Of a stretch of 64,000 bases of DNA, positions 19,119 through 27,814 are shown one piece after another (the stretch's first letter is position 1; each line of letters starts with the position of its first letter). This stretch comes from CAWGXG01 sp963826505 (GTDB lineage: Bacteria > Chloroflexota > Anaerolineae > Aggregatilineales > Aggregatilineaceae). The position numbers and the translations under genes were made by a program. The DNA is taken from assembly GCA_963826505.1 (NCBI GenBank), contig CAWGXG010000002.1, forward strand, positions 62,001-126,000, written 5' to 3'. The notes beneath the pieces are model-generated. The model was not told the DNA's origin. It ran no database searches and saw only the letters and a list, made by a program, of their open reading frames with translations.

Positions 19119-19820
19119 ATGCACGACTCCGGAGAATTCCATGATCGAAAGAACGGCGGCAAGGTGTTGGTACGCGTCGGGCGCGGAATCGCCGGGATGC
19201 TCCGTTCATCGTTGATTGATTCCCTACCAGCCCACAACGCGCGCGGCCTGTATGGGCGTCTCATGCCTCGCCGGGATGAATTGGCCGCATGGACCGCACG
19301 CTATCCGATCCTGGCCACCGATGATGATTTTGGCATGGTAAGCCTCAACAAGATGGTGATCGACCTGATGGGCCTGAGCTGTATCGCGACTACATCGGTC
19401 CGGACCGCCATCCAGTTGGCCCACGTCCTGCCGATTTCGCTCATTTTGTCGGACATCATGAAACCCGACATTGACGGCTTCGAGATGCTGCGCAAGCTGC
19501 GCAACGATCCGGTGACGTGGCCGATCCCGGTCCTGTTCGCTACAGCACGCGGGACGATCGACGCGCAGCAGATGGCTATGACGTTGGGCGCACAGGGATT
19601 TCTCGCCAAACCGTATGCCATTCATGACCTGCAAAATCTGGTCACGTCGACGCTGCTATCCTATGGCAACTGGCGGATGCCCGCCACGCTCGACGCGCGG
19701 CTGTATGCGATCCTGACCAAGCCGGAGACTGAGGTCCACGATATGCCAGGGTGGGGCCGCGTGTTGACCACCCGGCACCGCGCCCAAAATCCCCCCAGCG
19801 GCGATCGTCGCCCGGTTTGA
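19119..19820 (+). CDS. Receiver-domain response regulator without output domain
   Basis: 233 residues. The receiver spans about 62-185: acidic cluster DDD68-70, phosphoacceptor Asp112 (LSDIMKPDIDG), Thr142 (FATARG) and Lys164 (FLAKPY). About 60 N-terminal residues precede it and a short Arg-rich tail follows; no DNA-binding or enzymatic output domain is seen. The N terminus is unsure because no clear ribosome site precedes 19119 and several later in-frame ATGs exist (27th, 49th codon). It follows the TPR gene closely. Confidence 0.78.
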   Translation: MHDSGEFHDRKNGGKVLVRVGRGIAGMLRSSLIDSLPAHNARGLYGRLMPRRDELAAWTARYPILATDDDFGMVSLNKMVIDLMGLSCIATTSVRTAIQLAHVLPISLILSDIMKPDIDGFEMLRKLRNDPVTWPIPVLFATARGTIDAQQMAMTLGAQGFLAKPYAIHDLQNLVTSTLLSYGNWRMPATLDARLYAILTKPETEVHDMPGWGRVLTTRHRAQNPPSGDRRPV

Positions 19821-19962
19821 CCGCGGGCGCGGGCTGTGTTTGTCAGGCTGTGGCGGCACTGTTGAGTACACATCATTCTTGGAATGTGTAGAACAGGTTT
19901 CGAACATGATGTGGAGACGTTCTGAAGTTTTCGTGAAAATTGTGAAATCGCTCTTTTAGGCC

Positions 19963-19991
19963 TTGTTTCGGACCCGGTTGCATGATACTAT
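19963..19991 (+). promoter_or_regulatory. Promoter of the pilin gene
   Basis: TTGTTT (19963-19968), a 17-base spacer, and TACTAT (19986-19991) preceded by TGA, an extended -10. It lies 45 bases upstream of the pilin start and fits a sigma-70-type promoter. Confidence 0.6.
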
Positions 19992-20036
19992 CAAGACACC
20001 AATCGGTAAATCATCGTATCTAAGGAGATAGCCATC

Positions 20037-20183
20037 ATGATGTACCTACCGCGTGAAGAGGGCCAAGGCCTCGTTGAATACGCCCTCATCCTGGTCCTGG
20101 TTGCCGTTGTCGTAATTATCATCCTGGCCCTGCTTGGCCCGGCCATCGGCAATATCTTCTCGAACATCGTTTCAGCTCTGTAA
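20037..20183 (+). CDS. Flp/Fap-type small pilin
   Basis: 48 residues: a short charged start (MMYLPREEGQGLVEYAL) followed by a 20-residue hydrophobic helix (ILVLVAVVVIIILALLG) and a short polar end. GQGLVEYALIL is the signature of Flp/Fap pilins, cleaved before the E-Y segment by a TadV-type prepilin peptidase and assembled by the Tad machinery. AAGGAG lies nine bases before the ATG, a dedicated promoter precedes it and a perfect terminator follows, so it is a monocistronic, probably highly expressed gene. No tad/cpa genes are in the window, making it an orphan pilin. Confidence 0.85.
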   Translation: MMYLPREEGQGLVEYALILVLVAVVVIIILALLGPAIGNIFSNIVSAL

Positions 20184-20202
20184 TTTCTCGTCCGGTTTTA
20201 GG

Positions 20203-20238
20203 AAAAGAAAAGCCTCGCGATCGCGAGGCTTTTCTTTT
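20203..20238. terminator. Perfect intrinsic terminator after the pilin gene
   Basis: Perfect palindrome with 18-base arms (20203-20220 and 20221-20238) made of an A-run, a GCCTCGCGA stem and a T-run, 20 bases after the pilin stop. It should terminate in both directions. Confidence 0.92.
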
Positions 20239-20406
20239 TGGCGCGCCCGGTTGAGCACTTACGGCCCGGACCGCCACGCGAGTACCTGCCCGATCTGGCG
20301 CAGGCCGCCGGGCAAACGTAGAAGACGCACAGCCTCTTTTGCGTTACACTACACGCGCTCACCGGCAGGGGGATTGTTGTTGACGCGCTGGACAAGGAGT
20401 GACCGT

Positions 20407-21201
20407 ATGCCTAGAGTGATCCATCTGGCGCTGCTGGCGCTGCTCGCGGCGGTGTTGTTTGTGTTGAGTGCCTGTGATACCTTTACCGGCGATTCCCAGA
20501 TTGCCCAGTTGGAGACGCGTAACGCGCAGCTCCAGGGCACGATTGAGGTAATGGGAACACCCGCTGCGACGATCGTCGCGCTGCAGGCCGCCGCCACTCA
20601 AAACGTACAGTTGCAAGCACAGCTTAGCCAGTCGGAAACCGACGCGCTCGCGGCCAGAGCCACGTTGACCGTGCTCCAATTGAGCGGCGGCGCGGGCATT
20701 CAACCTACGCAAGTCCCACTATCGGCCCCGCCCGGCGATCAATCGATTGGCCTACCCACGGCCACGCCGGTCGCTGCTGGGCCGCAGACCCAGACCACCT
20801 TCACCGGCACGGTGACATCGAGCGCGCGCGATGCGCAGGACTGTCCGCTGAACGCGTCGGCCACATTCGACATGACGACGGACACGATCTACGTGATCAC
20901 GCGCGTGAATATGCTGCCCGCGGGAACTACGATCGGCGCACGGTGGACGGCCAACGGCGCGTTGTTCTACGATGACGTCGCCTGTTGGACGCCCGACCAG
21001 GACTGGTACAACATCTGCGCTTACTGCTCGATCGTGCCCGATGGCGGAGCTTTCGAGACGGGCAACTGGTCGGTTGACCTGACGCTGGACGGGCAGCAGC
21101 TGTCTTCCGTCCAGTTCGTAGTAGTCGACCAGAGCGCCGCGGGTCAGACGCAAGACACCGCCCTGACGCCCTCAGCGTCAGACAGTGCGGTCACCCAGTA
21201 G
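20407..21201 (+). CDS. Lipoprotein with short coiled coil
   Basis: 264 residues from the ATG at 20407, behind AAGGAG. The signal ends in lipobox VLSAC (Cys23). Residues about 30-85 form a heptad-like coiled coil (QIAQLETRNAQLQGTIEV; QNVQLQAQLSQSETDAL), then a Pro/Thr linker and a Cys-containing domain of about 120 residues (DCPLNASATFDMTTDTIYVI; YDDVACWTPDQDWYNICAYC) that may be a disulfide-stabilised beta domain. Function unknown. An imperfect AT-rich hairpin of the dispersed CTCTGTG type follows at 21231-21300. Confidence 0.68.
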   Translation: MPRVIHLALLALLAAVLFVLSACDTFTGDSQIAQLETRNAQLQGTIEVMGTPAATIVALQAAATQNVQLQAQLSQSETDALAARATLTVLQLSGGAGIQPTQVPLSAPPGDQSIGLPTATPVAAGPQTQTTFTGTVTSSARDAQDCPLNASATFDMTTDTIYVITRVNMLPAGTTIGARWTANGALFYDDVACWTPDQDWYNICAYCSIVPDGGAFETGNWSVDLTLDGQQLSSVQFVVVDQSAAGQTQDTALTPSASDSAVTQ

Positions 21202-21230
21202 CTTTTCCATTTCCCTGTCGAAAAAGCAGA

Positions 21231-21300
21231 AACACGGAAATCGCAGAGAAAAACGAGAGGTTTCAAACCTTATCGCTTTTCTCTGTTTTTCTCTGACCTG
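21231..21300. repeat. CTCTGTG-type dispersed repeat (family B), copy 1
   Basis: Imperfect hairpin with CGCAGAGAAAA and TTTTCTCTG arms around AGGTTTCAAACCT, located after a gene end. Related sequence recurs at 25097-25210 and 25977-26020. Confidence 0.5.
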
Positions 21301-21301
21301 C

Positions 21302-21350
21302 TTGCCACGCCCCCGCGAAATTGCGTATAATCAAATTTAGATTTGATTAT
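21302..21350 (+). promoter_or_regulatory. Promoter with palindromic TetR operator
   Basis: TTGCCA (21302-21307), 18-base spacer, TATAAT (21326-21331). A perfect ten-base inverted repeat, ATAATCAAAT (21327-21336) and ATTTGATTAT (21341-21350), overlaps the -10 box and start site. The position immediately before the TetR gene indicates autorepression and probably control of the genes downstream. Confidence 0.78.
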
Positions 21351-21375
21351 CCATCTGCCGCGCGGAGAGTGTGTC

Positions 21376-21982
21376 GTGGCCCGCAAACCCGCCGATCAAA
21401 CCGTCCAACCGGACGCCATCGTCCAGGCGGCGGCCAGTGTCTTCCAGCGCCAGGGTTATCACGGCGCGACCATGGCTGAAATCGCCGCCGAAGTCGGCCT
21501 AACCGCGGGCAGCCTCTACCACCATTTCCCCAGCAAACAGGACCTGCTCATCGCCGTGCTGCAAACCGGCCTGGCGCAGATCACCGCTGAGGTGCGCGCC
21601 ATCGTGCAAAGCGGCGATCCGCCTGCCGAAAAACTGCGTCGCATTGTTCATGCCCACATCCGCAGCGAGATCGACCACGCCAATATTGCCGCCGCCGTGA
21701 TCTTCGAAAGCCGTGCGCTGCTGGTCGTGCCCCAGGTGCGCGACCAGTTCGTAGCGCAGCGTGACGCGCTCGAGGCGCTCTATCGCCGGGTAATCGACGA
21801 GGGGATCGCGTCGGGTGCGTTCCGCCCGGCGGACGCGGGCATCTTCGTCAAGACGTTATTCGGCGCGTTGAACTGGGTTCATGTCTGGTACCGGCCCGGC
21901 GGGCCGTTTGACAGGGGCCGAAATCGCCGACGAGATCGCGCAGTTGTTTCTGGCGGCGCTGCGTCCCGGCGAGGCCCTATGA
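21376..21982 (+). CDS. TetR-family transcriptional repressor (one-base frameshift near the end)
   Basis: GTG at 21376 behind GGAGAG. The N-terminal helix-turn-helix is clear: ASVFQRQGYHGATMAEIAAEVGLTAGSLYHHFPSKQDLL. The ligand domain follows with TetR_C-like ESRALLVVPQVRDQF and WVHVWYRPGG. Near 21907 one extra t shifts the frame; without it the protein ends LTGAEIADEIAQLFLAALRP, a typical TetR C terminus, at the TGA overlapping the next ATG. About 201 residues. Next to acyl-CoA dehydrogenases this resembles FadR/PfmR-type TetR repressors responding to acyl-CoA, an inference from context. Confidence 0.85.
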
Positions 21983-22539
21983 GCGAATCGCCCGCCGTCC
22001 CCGATTTTCTCGCGCACTATTACGAGGCCGCGCGCGGCCCGTTTCGCAGCCTGTCCACTTTGGCCCACGACGACGCCGAGCGCCTGCTGGACGGCATTCG
22101 AGCCAGCGGCGCGACCTTTGCCAGCCGCCGCGCGTCCGATTACCTGGCGATCCGGCGCGAGCTGGAGACGCGCATCCGGATGTTGTTCGTGGCGCGGGGC
22201 GGCCAGCCGCAGCGCGATACGCCGCATTACCTCATCCTGGGCGCGTGCCCCTGGGTCAAGACGTGGTACGCCGACGGGCGCGAAGTGCGGGTGCCGCTGG
22301 CGGACTGCGATCCGGCGGTGGTCAGCCTGACGTACGGCGATTCGTTCCCGGCCATGCGCTTTCAGGATGGCAAGCCGACGCGGGGGCAGGTCTACACGCT
22401 GGCCGATCTGCCCGATCTCGTGGCGCGCTACGGCCTGCCGCAGGTCTGGAATGCGGAAGGCGAGCGCGGCCCCGATCGCTATATCGAGGCGCAGTTGTGG
22501 TCGGACGAGCCGCTGCGCAGCATGGGTTTGTTAGGGTGA
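21979..22539 (+). CDS. Conserved-looking hypothetical protein
   Basis: 186 residues, starting at the ATG of an ATGA overlap with the TetR stop, so translationally coupled. The protein is compact and soluble (PHYLILGACPWVKTWYADGR; VSLTYGDSFPAMRFQDGKP; QVYTLADLPDLVARYGLPQ; EAQLWSDEPLRSMG) without signal or membrane segments. I do not recognise the family. The position between a TetR regulator and two acyl-CoA dehydrogenases suggests a role in acyl-CoA metabolism or its control. Confidence 0.72.
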   Translation: MSESPAVPDFLAHYYEAARGPFRSLSTLAHDDAERLLDGIRASGATFASRRASDYLAIRRELETRIRMLFVARGGQPQRDTPHYLILGACPWVKTWYADGREVRVPLADCDPAVVSLTYGDSFPAMRFQDGKPTRGQVYTLADLPDLVARYGLPQVWNAEGERGPDRYIEAQLWSDEPLRSMGLLG

Positions 22540-22631
22540 GGGCGCGCCGCTGAGACGTGCGCGCTGCCGCGAGAGTGTGAAAGCGGTCGGAGGATTCTCG
22601 CCGCGCTTTTAGGCACAGGAGATGCCCCACT

Positions 22632-23732
22632 ATGATCAGTCTTGACTCCTACCGAAGAACAGCAGATGCTTATCGATACGGTGCGCCGCTACGCCGAGCG
22701 CGATGTGCGCCCCTGCGCGCACGACGCCGACGAAAGCGGCGCGTTCCCGGACTCCGTGATCCAGCGCGGCTGGGAGATCGGGCTGCTGCCCGGCAATATT
22801 CCGGAGTCGTTGGGCGGTTTTGGGGATGTCCACAGCGCGATCACAGGCGTGCTTGCTTACGAGGAACTGGCCTACGGCGATCTGTCATTGGCGCTGCACC
22901 TCATGACGCCCGCCCTCGTGGCGATCCCGCTGGTGCTGGACGGCACCGACGCCCAGCGCGACGAATTCCTGCCGCTCTTTCTGGACGAGCGCCCGCCGCG
23001 TGTCACCTCTGCGCTGATCGAGCCGCGTATCGCCTTCGATCCCGCCGATCTCAAGACGACGGCGGCGCGCGACAACGGCGCGTACGTGCTCAACGGCCAC
23101 AAGGCGTATGTTCCGCTGGCCGAAGGCGCGGATTGGCTGCTGGTCTACGCCTGGAATCCCGACGTGGGGCAGGTCGACGGTTTCCTGGTGCCGGGCGAGC
23201 GCCGGATTGACGGTCGGCCCGCGCGAAAAATTGATGGGCGTGCGCGCGCTGCCCACCTATCCGGTGACGCTGGAAGGCGTGCGCGTCGAGGCGGCCTACC
23301 GGCTGGGCGGCGAGAATGGCACCCACTTCGCGCGCATCCAGTCCTACAGCCGGACGGCGCTGGGCGCGCTGGCGGTCGGGGTGATGCGTGGCGCGGTCGA
23401 GTATGCCGTGAATTATGCCAAGGAGCGCGTCCAGTTTGGCGCGCCGATCGCGACCAAGCAGGCCATCGCGTTTATGCTGGCGGACAGCGCGATCGAAGTC
23501 GATGCCGCGCGCCTGATGGTCTGGGAAGCGGCGTGGAAGCTCGACCAGGGCCAGGACGCGACCCGCGAGTCCTACCTGGCCGGGCAGTACGCGATCCCAG
23601 GCGGCGCTGACGGTCGCGGACAGCGCCGTGCAGACCTTAGGTGGCTACGGCTACATCCGTGAATACCCGGTCGAGCGCTGGCTGCGCAACGCGCGCGGCT
23701 TCGCGACATTTTACGGTCTGGCGATGGTGTGA
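22632..23732 (+). CDS. Acyl-CoA dehydrogenase (three one-base frameshifts)
   Basis: Reconstructs to about 365 residues. FAD-dependent alpha,beta-dehydrogenation of an acyl-CoA, first step of beta-oxidation. Pieces in order: MISLTPTEEQQMLIDTVRRY, GGFGDVHSAITGVLAYEELAYGD, VTSALIEP, YVLNGHKAYVP, then VRALPTYPVTLEGVRVEAAY, YAKERVQFGAPIATKQAIAFMLAD, and QTLGGYGYIREYPVERWLRNAR (the conserved GGYGY/REYPVER end). The frame changes near 22643 (extra t), 23210 (extra c) and 23598 (extra c); the total length is consistent with three insertions. AGGAG precedes the ATG at 22632. Most likely an intact gene with sequence errors, otherwise a decayed one. Confidence 0.82.
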
Positions 23733-23782
23733 CGACAGCGGACAGCGATCAGCAGTCAGTAAAAACCGCTGGCTGTTCTCAC
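23731..23782 (+). repeat. GCGGACAG/GCGATCAG-type dispersed repeat (family C)
   Basis: Between the two acyl-CoA dehydrogenase genes lies a run of GACAGCGGACAGCGATCAGC-type sequence that recurs in other gaps (12428-12450, 25905-25968, 48098-48128, 48206-48232; related at 6881-6926). Confidence 0.45.
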
Positions 23783-23812
23783 CTGAACGCTGAACCCTTG
23801 GAGGCTGAAACC

Positions 23813-25080
23813 ATGGCGATTAGCTTCGAAGTTCCCGAACGCATCCAGCAGAATCTACAAATGACGCAGGCGCTCGCCACCGGCATCATGCGGCCCGAAG
23901 CGCGCAGCCTGGACGAGCACGAGCATACCCGCCCGGAGACGTTCATCACCATGACGTGGCCGGTCATGAAGGAGCAGCAAAAGCGCCAGCTCGACAAGGC
24001 CGCCGCCGCTGCCGCCGGGGACGCGCCTAAGCGATCCGGGCCGGGCATCATGAATCTGAACATGGTCTACACCTTCGAAATGCTGAGCTGGGGCGACGTG
24101 GGCCAGATGTTGTGTATGCCGATGGCGCTGCTGGCCGGCGCGGCGATTGAAGCGGTCGGCACACCGGAGCAGAAAGAACGTTTTCTGCGCCGCTTCGCGG
24201 AAGGGGACAAGCCCGCCTGGGGCGCGATGGCGATGACCGAGCCGGGCGCAGGCTCGGACACGTCCGCCATCCAGACCACCGCTTCGCTCGATCCCGATAC
24301 GCGCGAATGGGTGCTCAACGGCGAGAAAATCTTCTGCACTAATGGCAAGCTGGCGCTCGACGAATCCGATGGCATTCTGATCGTGTGGGCGACCGTCGAT
24401 CGCTCTGCCGGACGGGCGGGCATGAAGCCTTTTGTCGTCGAGGCCGGGACGCCGGGCGTCACGGTAGAGAAGAGTCGAGATCAAGCACGGCATCCGCGCC
24501 AGCGACACGGCCAGCATCGTCTTTAACAATGCGCGCATCCCCTACGACAACCTGCTCGGTTCGCCGGACGTGCGCCGCGTCGACAGCGAGACGACCGCCG
24601 GATTCAAGGGCGCGATGGCGACCTTCGACGCGTCGCCGCCCGCTGATCGCGGCCAGCGCGATGGGCGTGGGCCGGGCCGCGCTCGAATTCGTCAAAGAAC
24701 AACTGGCGGAAGAAGGCATCACGATTCCTTACGGCCAGCCTACGCACACGCTGAGCGCCGTGCAGCGCGACGTGATCGAGATGGAGGCCCAACTGCACGC
24801 CGCCTGGCTGCTGACGCTGCGCGCCGCGTCGATGCTCGATCACGGGCAGTCCAACAACCTCGAAGCGTCCATGGCGAAGGCCAAAGCGGGCAAAGTCGTG
24901 ACGTGGGTCACGCAGAAGGCGGTCGAGCTGCTCGGTCCGCTGGGCTACAGCCGCGCGTGGCTGGTCGAAAAGTGGATGCGTGACGCCAAGATCAACGACA
25001 TCTACGAGGGCACCGGCCAGATCAACACGCTGATCGTCGCGCGGCGCATTCTGGGCTACTCCAGCCGCGAGCTGCGCTAA
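23813..25080 (+). CDS. Acyl-CoA dehydrogenase (two one-base frameshifts)
   Basis: Reconstructs to about 421 residues from the ATG at 23813 (GGAGG upstream). FAD-binding acyl-CoA dehydrogenase features: AMAMTEPGAGSDTSAIQTTA (the TEPxAGSD flavin/substrate loop), YVLNGEK-like EWVLNGEKIFCTNG, IKHGIRASDTASIVFNNARIP, GVGRAALEFVKEQL, and the C-terminal INDIYEGTGQINTLIVARRILG that carries the family's terminal Y-EG-TGQ loop. The frame shifts near 24473 (extra a) and near 24640 (extra c). It is paralogous to the gene before it and probably co-transcribed under the TetR promoter. Confidence 0.85.
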
Positions 25081-25096
25081 GCAAAAAGCACCAGCG

Positions 25097-25210
25097 GGCC
25101 ACGGAGGTCACGAAGAAACGCCAGAGGACACAGAGAATAGCGGCAAAGGGAATAATCTCTCTCGCTTTTCTCTGCATTAACCTCGTTTTCCTCTGTGACT
25201 GTGTGGCCTG
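25097..25210. repeat. CTCTGTG-type dispersed repeat (family B), copy 2
   Basis: Gap 25081-25222 between convergent genes is filled by a long imperfect inverted repeat whose ends read GGCCACGGAGGTCACGAAG and CCTCTGTGACTGTGTGGCC, with CTCTCTCGCTTTTCTCTGC inside. No gene is present. Confidence 0.55.
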
Positions 25211-25222
25211 CTTTGGCTTTTC

Positions 25223-25846
25223 CTACTCGCTCGCTGCGTCGGGATCTGTCAGCACGATGTCGAGGCTGTGCAGCAGGGCGATCGCCTCGGGCAGCGAGAA
25301 GCGCGTTTTCTTCAGCGTATTGATCCCCGCGTTAATCGCGTAGCCGGTCGCGCCGGTGAAATCCGCCTCGGTGAGCGTGGTTTGCCAGAAGCGGCTGTCG
25401 GTCAGATCGGCGCGCCGGAAGTCGGCGTGAGTCAGGTTCGCTTCGGTGAAATCAACATCTTTGGCAGTGCAGTCCGTAAACGTGATATTGGGCAGGTTCA
25501 GCCCGATGAAGGTCGAATAATTGATTACGCAGGCCGCAAACCGGATCGCATTCAACACGCCGACTTTGGGGCCCCAGGCGGCGGCGGTCCAATCCACACC
25601 GATCACTTTGCAGTGGTCGAACGTCACATCGCGGAAAGCCGAGTCCGGCACGGCCATCAGGCTGAGATCACACTCGCGGAAGGTACAGTTGGCGAACCGG
25701 CAGCCCTGCCACACGCTCTCTGCGAAACCGCAGTCCACGAACGTGCAGTCGTAGAATTCCCGCGTAGCGATGGTCTGCCCACGGGCGTTGAGGCGTTTGA
25801 ACGTGCGCTCGGTGTAATCCGTTTGTGCGGCGAAGGGATGCGGCAT
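25223..25846 (-). CDS. Pentapeptide-repeat protein
   Basis: 207 residues built of degenerate A(D/N)LxF-type pentapeptides (CTFVDCGFAES, CRFANCTFRECDLS, VDFTEANLTHADFRRADLTDSRFW), which fold into a right-handed quadrilateral beta helix. The Cys-rich CxF variant recalls Qnr-like and YjbI-like proteins, some of which mimic DNA and protect gyrase; that role is possible but unproven here. An AGGAGG site lies nine bases upstream of the ATG. Cytoplasmic, no signal. Single gene between repeat-filled gaps. Confidence 0.85.
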   Translation of the reverse strand: MPHPFAAQTDYTERTFKRLNARGQTIATREFYDCTFVDCGFAESVWQGCRFANCTFRECDLSLMAVPDSAFRDVTFDHCKVIGVDWTAAAWGPKVGVLNAIRFAACVINYSTFIGLNLPNITFTDCTAKDVDFTEANLTHADFRRADLTDSRFWQTTLTEADFTGATGYAINAGINTLKKTRFSLPEAIALLHSLDIVLTDPDAASE

Positions 25847-25904
25847 GGGTGATCCTCCTGGCGGTGTGCAGGCCGAAATCTGCCGCGAGTGTACCGCAAA
25901 GTGC

Positions 25905-26020
25905 CATCAGCGGTCAGGGGACAGCGAACAGGGAACAGCCCACAGCGGACAGCCACCAGGGATCAGGCCTTCGCTGTATCTCTGTGGTTCTCCGCCGTTC
26001 TCGGTGGTTCAAGTGGTCCG
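25905..26020. repeat. Family C repeat followed by family B repeat, copy 3
   Basis: The gap 25847-26023 holds a run of GGTCAGGGGACAGCGAACAG type (25905-25968) followed directly by a CTCTGTGGTTCTCC type stretch (25977-26020). Two unrelated dispersed repeat types are adjacent here and end next to the stop of the inositol-phosphatase-like gene. Confidence 0.45.
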
Positions 26021-26023
26021 TTC

Positions 26024-26839
26024 TTACCACTTCGGGGGCGTGATCGGCTCGGCGCGCGGCCGCACCAGCGGGATCAAGCGTTCGACCACGTCCGGATGCC
26101 CGGCGACGTACATGCCCATCACTGGCTTGAGCAGGTCCCCGGCGGCAAAGTCGAGCGGCTGGCCGTCCAGCTTGCGCACGACGCCGCCCTGCTTTAGCAG
26201 GAAGGCCACGCCCGCCGCCACATCCCACACGTAAAAGTCATGTGACAGCGTGGCGACCGCCGCGCCGCGTGCCGTGTACGCCAGGTGACTGGCGGAGCTG
26301 CTCATCGACAGCGCGCGCGGGAAGTGCAGGTCATAGCGCAGATTGCCGTCACTGCGCCACATCAAAAAGGAATCCATGTCCCAACGCGGGCGAAGCCGGT
26401 CGGTGATCACCTCGCCATTGCAGATCACGTCGTCGCCATCGGTGTAGGTCCAGTCGTCGTACAGCGGGATATACACCACGCCGAAGACTGGCACGCGGTG
26501 ATGCAGCAGCGCGATCGTCACGCACCACGACGGCAGCCCGTCGATGTAGGCGCGCGTGCCGTCAATCGGGTCGATGCTCCACAGGTAATCGCGGTCGAGC
26601 TGGTCCGCGCCATATTCCTCGCCGAGGATGCCGTGATCGGGATACGCGCGGCGAAGCTGTGCGGTCAGCATGCGCTCGATTTCGCGGTCAGCTACCGTGA
26701 CCGGGTTGTAGGCGTCTTTCCACTCGGTCTTGGCGTGGCCGAAGTAGTGCAGGGCGATATTGCCCGCTTCGGCGATCCAATCGCGGATCGCGCCCACCTC
26801 AAGCGCCGGAGTGATCGGTGTCAATGTTGATGCAGCCAT
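26024..26839 (-). CDS. Inositol monophosphatase-family phosphatase
   Basis: 271 residues. The Mg-dependent/Li-sensitive phosphatase motifs are complete: GEEYGAD (near 73), WSIDPIDGTRAYIDGLPSW (near 88-107) and VWDVAAGVAFLLKQGG (near 208-223). Members hydrolyse inositol-1-phosphate, histidinol phosphate (HisN) or PAP/fructose-1,6-bisphosphate; the sequence alone does not decide. AGGAG lies eight bases before the ATG. The cbi genes lie upstream on the same strand, 154 bases away, so it may be the tail of that transcript. Confidence 0.87.
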   Translation of the reverse strand: MAASTLTPITPALEVGAIRDWIAEAGNIALHYFGHAKTEWKDAYNPVTVADREIERMLTAQLRRAYPDHGILGEEYGADQLDRDYLWSIDPIDGTRAYIDGLPSWCVTIALLHHRVPVFGVVYIPLYDDWTYTDGDDVICNGEVITDRLRPRWDMDSFLMWRSDGNLRYDLHFPRALSMSSSASHLAYTARGAAVATLSHDFYVWDVAAGVAFLLKQGGVVRKLDGQPLDFAAGDLLKPVMGMYVAGHPDVVERLIPLVRPRAEPITPPKW

Positions 26840-26993
26840 GCGTTATGCTCCTAAACGGTTGCGCGCCGTCGCGATCGTTATGACCCGGCGCAGCGCGCAA
26901 AAAAGGGATGCGATCAGGCGCTGGAACGGCCCCCATCCCCTCAAAGAATATCGCGCTTTTGCGGCTGTAAGTCAAGTAAAATTACTTTAGTAG

Positions 26994-27722
26994 CTATTTA
27001 ACCCACGGAGACTCCAAGCCGTGCTGTTCCAACAGCGTCGCGTCGCTCAGAATGTCCGCGGTCGGACCGTCCGCCACGACGCGCCCGCCGTCCATGATCA
27101 CGGTGCGCGGGCACAGCGCGTCGACCAGCCGCATATCGTGCGTGCCGATCAGCATGGTCTGGTCGCCCAGGTCGCGCAGCAGTGCGATCAGGCTGCGCCG
27201 TGCGCGCGGATCGAGGCCCGCACTCGGCTCGTCCAATACCAGGATGCGCGGGTCCATGCTCAGCACGGTCGCCACCGCGATCCGTTTTTTCTCGCCCAGA
27301 CTCAGGTGAAAGCTCAGCCGGTCGGCGTAGCCTTCCATGCCGACGGCGGCCAGCGCGCGCGTGATGCGCTCGCGCACTTCGGCGTCTGGAAGGCCCATGT
27401 GCAGCGGCCCGAAAGCTACATCGTCGCGCACACGGGGCGAGAACAGTTGATCGTCGGGATTCTGGAAGACCAGCCCGACCCACGCGCGAATCTGGCCCAG
27501 CGTCTTGTCGGACAGCGCCAGCCCGCCAACCGTGATCGCGCCGTTGGCCGCGCGCAGAATGCCGTTGAGATGCAGCATCAGCGTGGATTTACCCGCGCCG
27601 TTGGGCCCGACCAACGCGACCCGTTCTTCCGGCGCGACGGACAGTGTCAGATCGTCGAGCGCCAGCCGCCCGTCCGGGTAGCGAAAGGTGAGGTGTTCGA
27701 CTTCGATGGCATGATGGCTCAC
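26994..27722 (-). CDS. cbiO: Cobalt/nickel ECF transporter ATPase CbiO
   Basis: 242 residues from GTG at 27722 (GGAG upstream). ABC ATPase motifs in order: Walker A GPNGAGKST (near 38), Q loop FQNPDDQLFSP typical of CbiO/EcfA, signature LSLGEKKRIAVA, Walker B ILVLDEPSAGLDP, and switch His in GTHDMRL. It energises uptake of Co2+ or Ni2+ with CbiQ and CbiM encoded just upstream. The 92-base gap to cbiQ contains an imperfect G/C-rich hairpin. Confidence 0.92.
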   Translation of the reverse strand: MSHHAIEVEHLTFRYPDGRLALDDLTLSVAPEERVALVGPNGAGKSTLMLHLNGILRAANGAITVGGLALSDKTLGQIRAWVGLVFQNPDDQLFSPRVRDDVAFGPLHMGLPDAEVRERITRALAAVGMEGYADRLSFHLSLGEKKRIAVATVLSMDPRILVLDEPSAGLDPRARRSLIALLRDLGDQTMLIGTHDMRLVDALCPRTVIMDGGRVVADGPTADILSDATLLEQHGLESPWVK

Positions 27723-27814
27723 ATCCGGCTACTCCCAGCAACGATCGTCACGAACCAGGCTTTTTCGCACCCTTTCCCCAAGGGAAGGGGCAAAGAGGAA
27801 TGGGGTAACGGCAA

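Noticed and set aside
17906..19264. Minus-strand frame of about 400 codons over the TPR gene
   Set aside because: Composition is Arg/His/Gln-rich shadow sequence; the plus-strand TPR protein explains the region.
22632..25080. Programmed ribosomal frameshifting in the acyl-CoA dehydrogenases
   Set aside because: Five shifts in two genes, without consistent slippery heptamers or downstream structures, argue for sequence errors.
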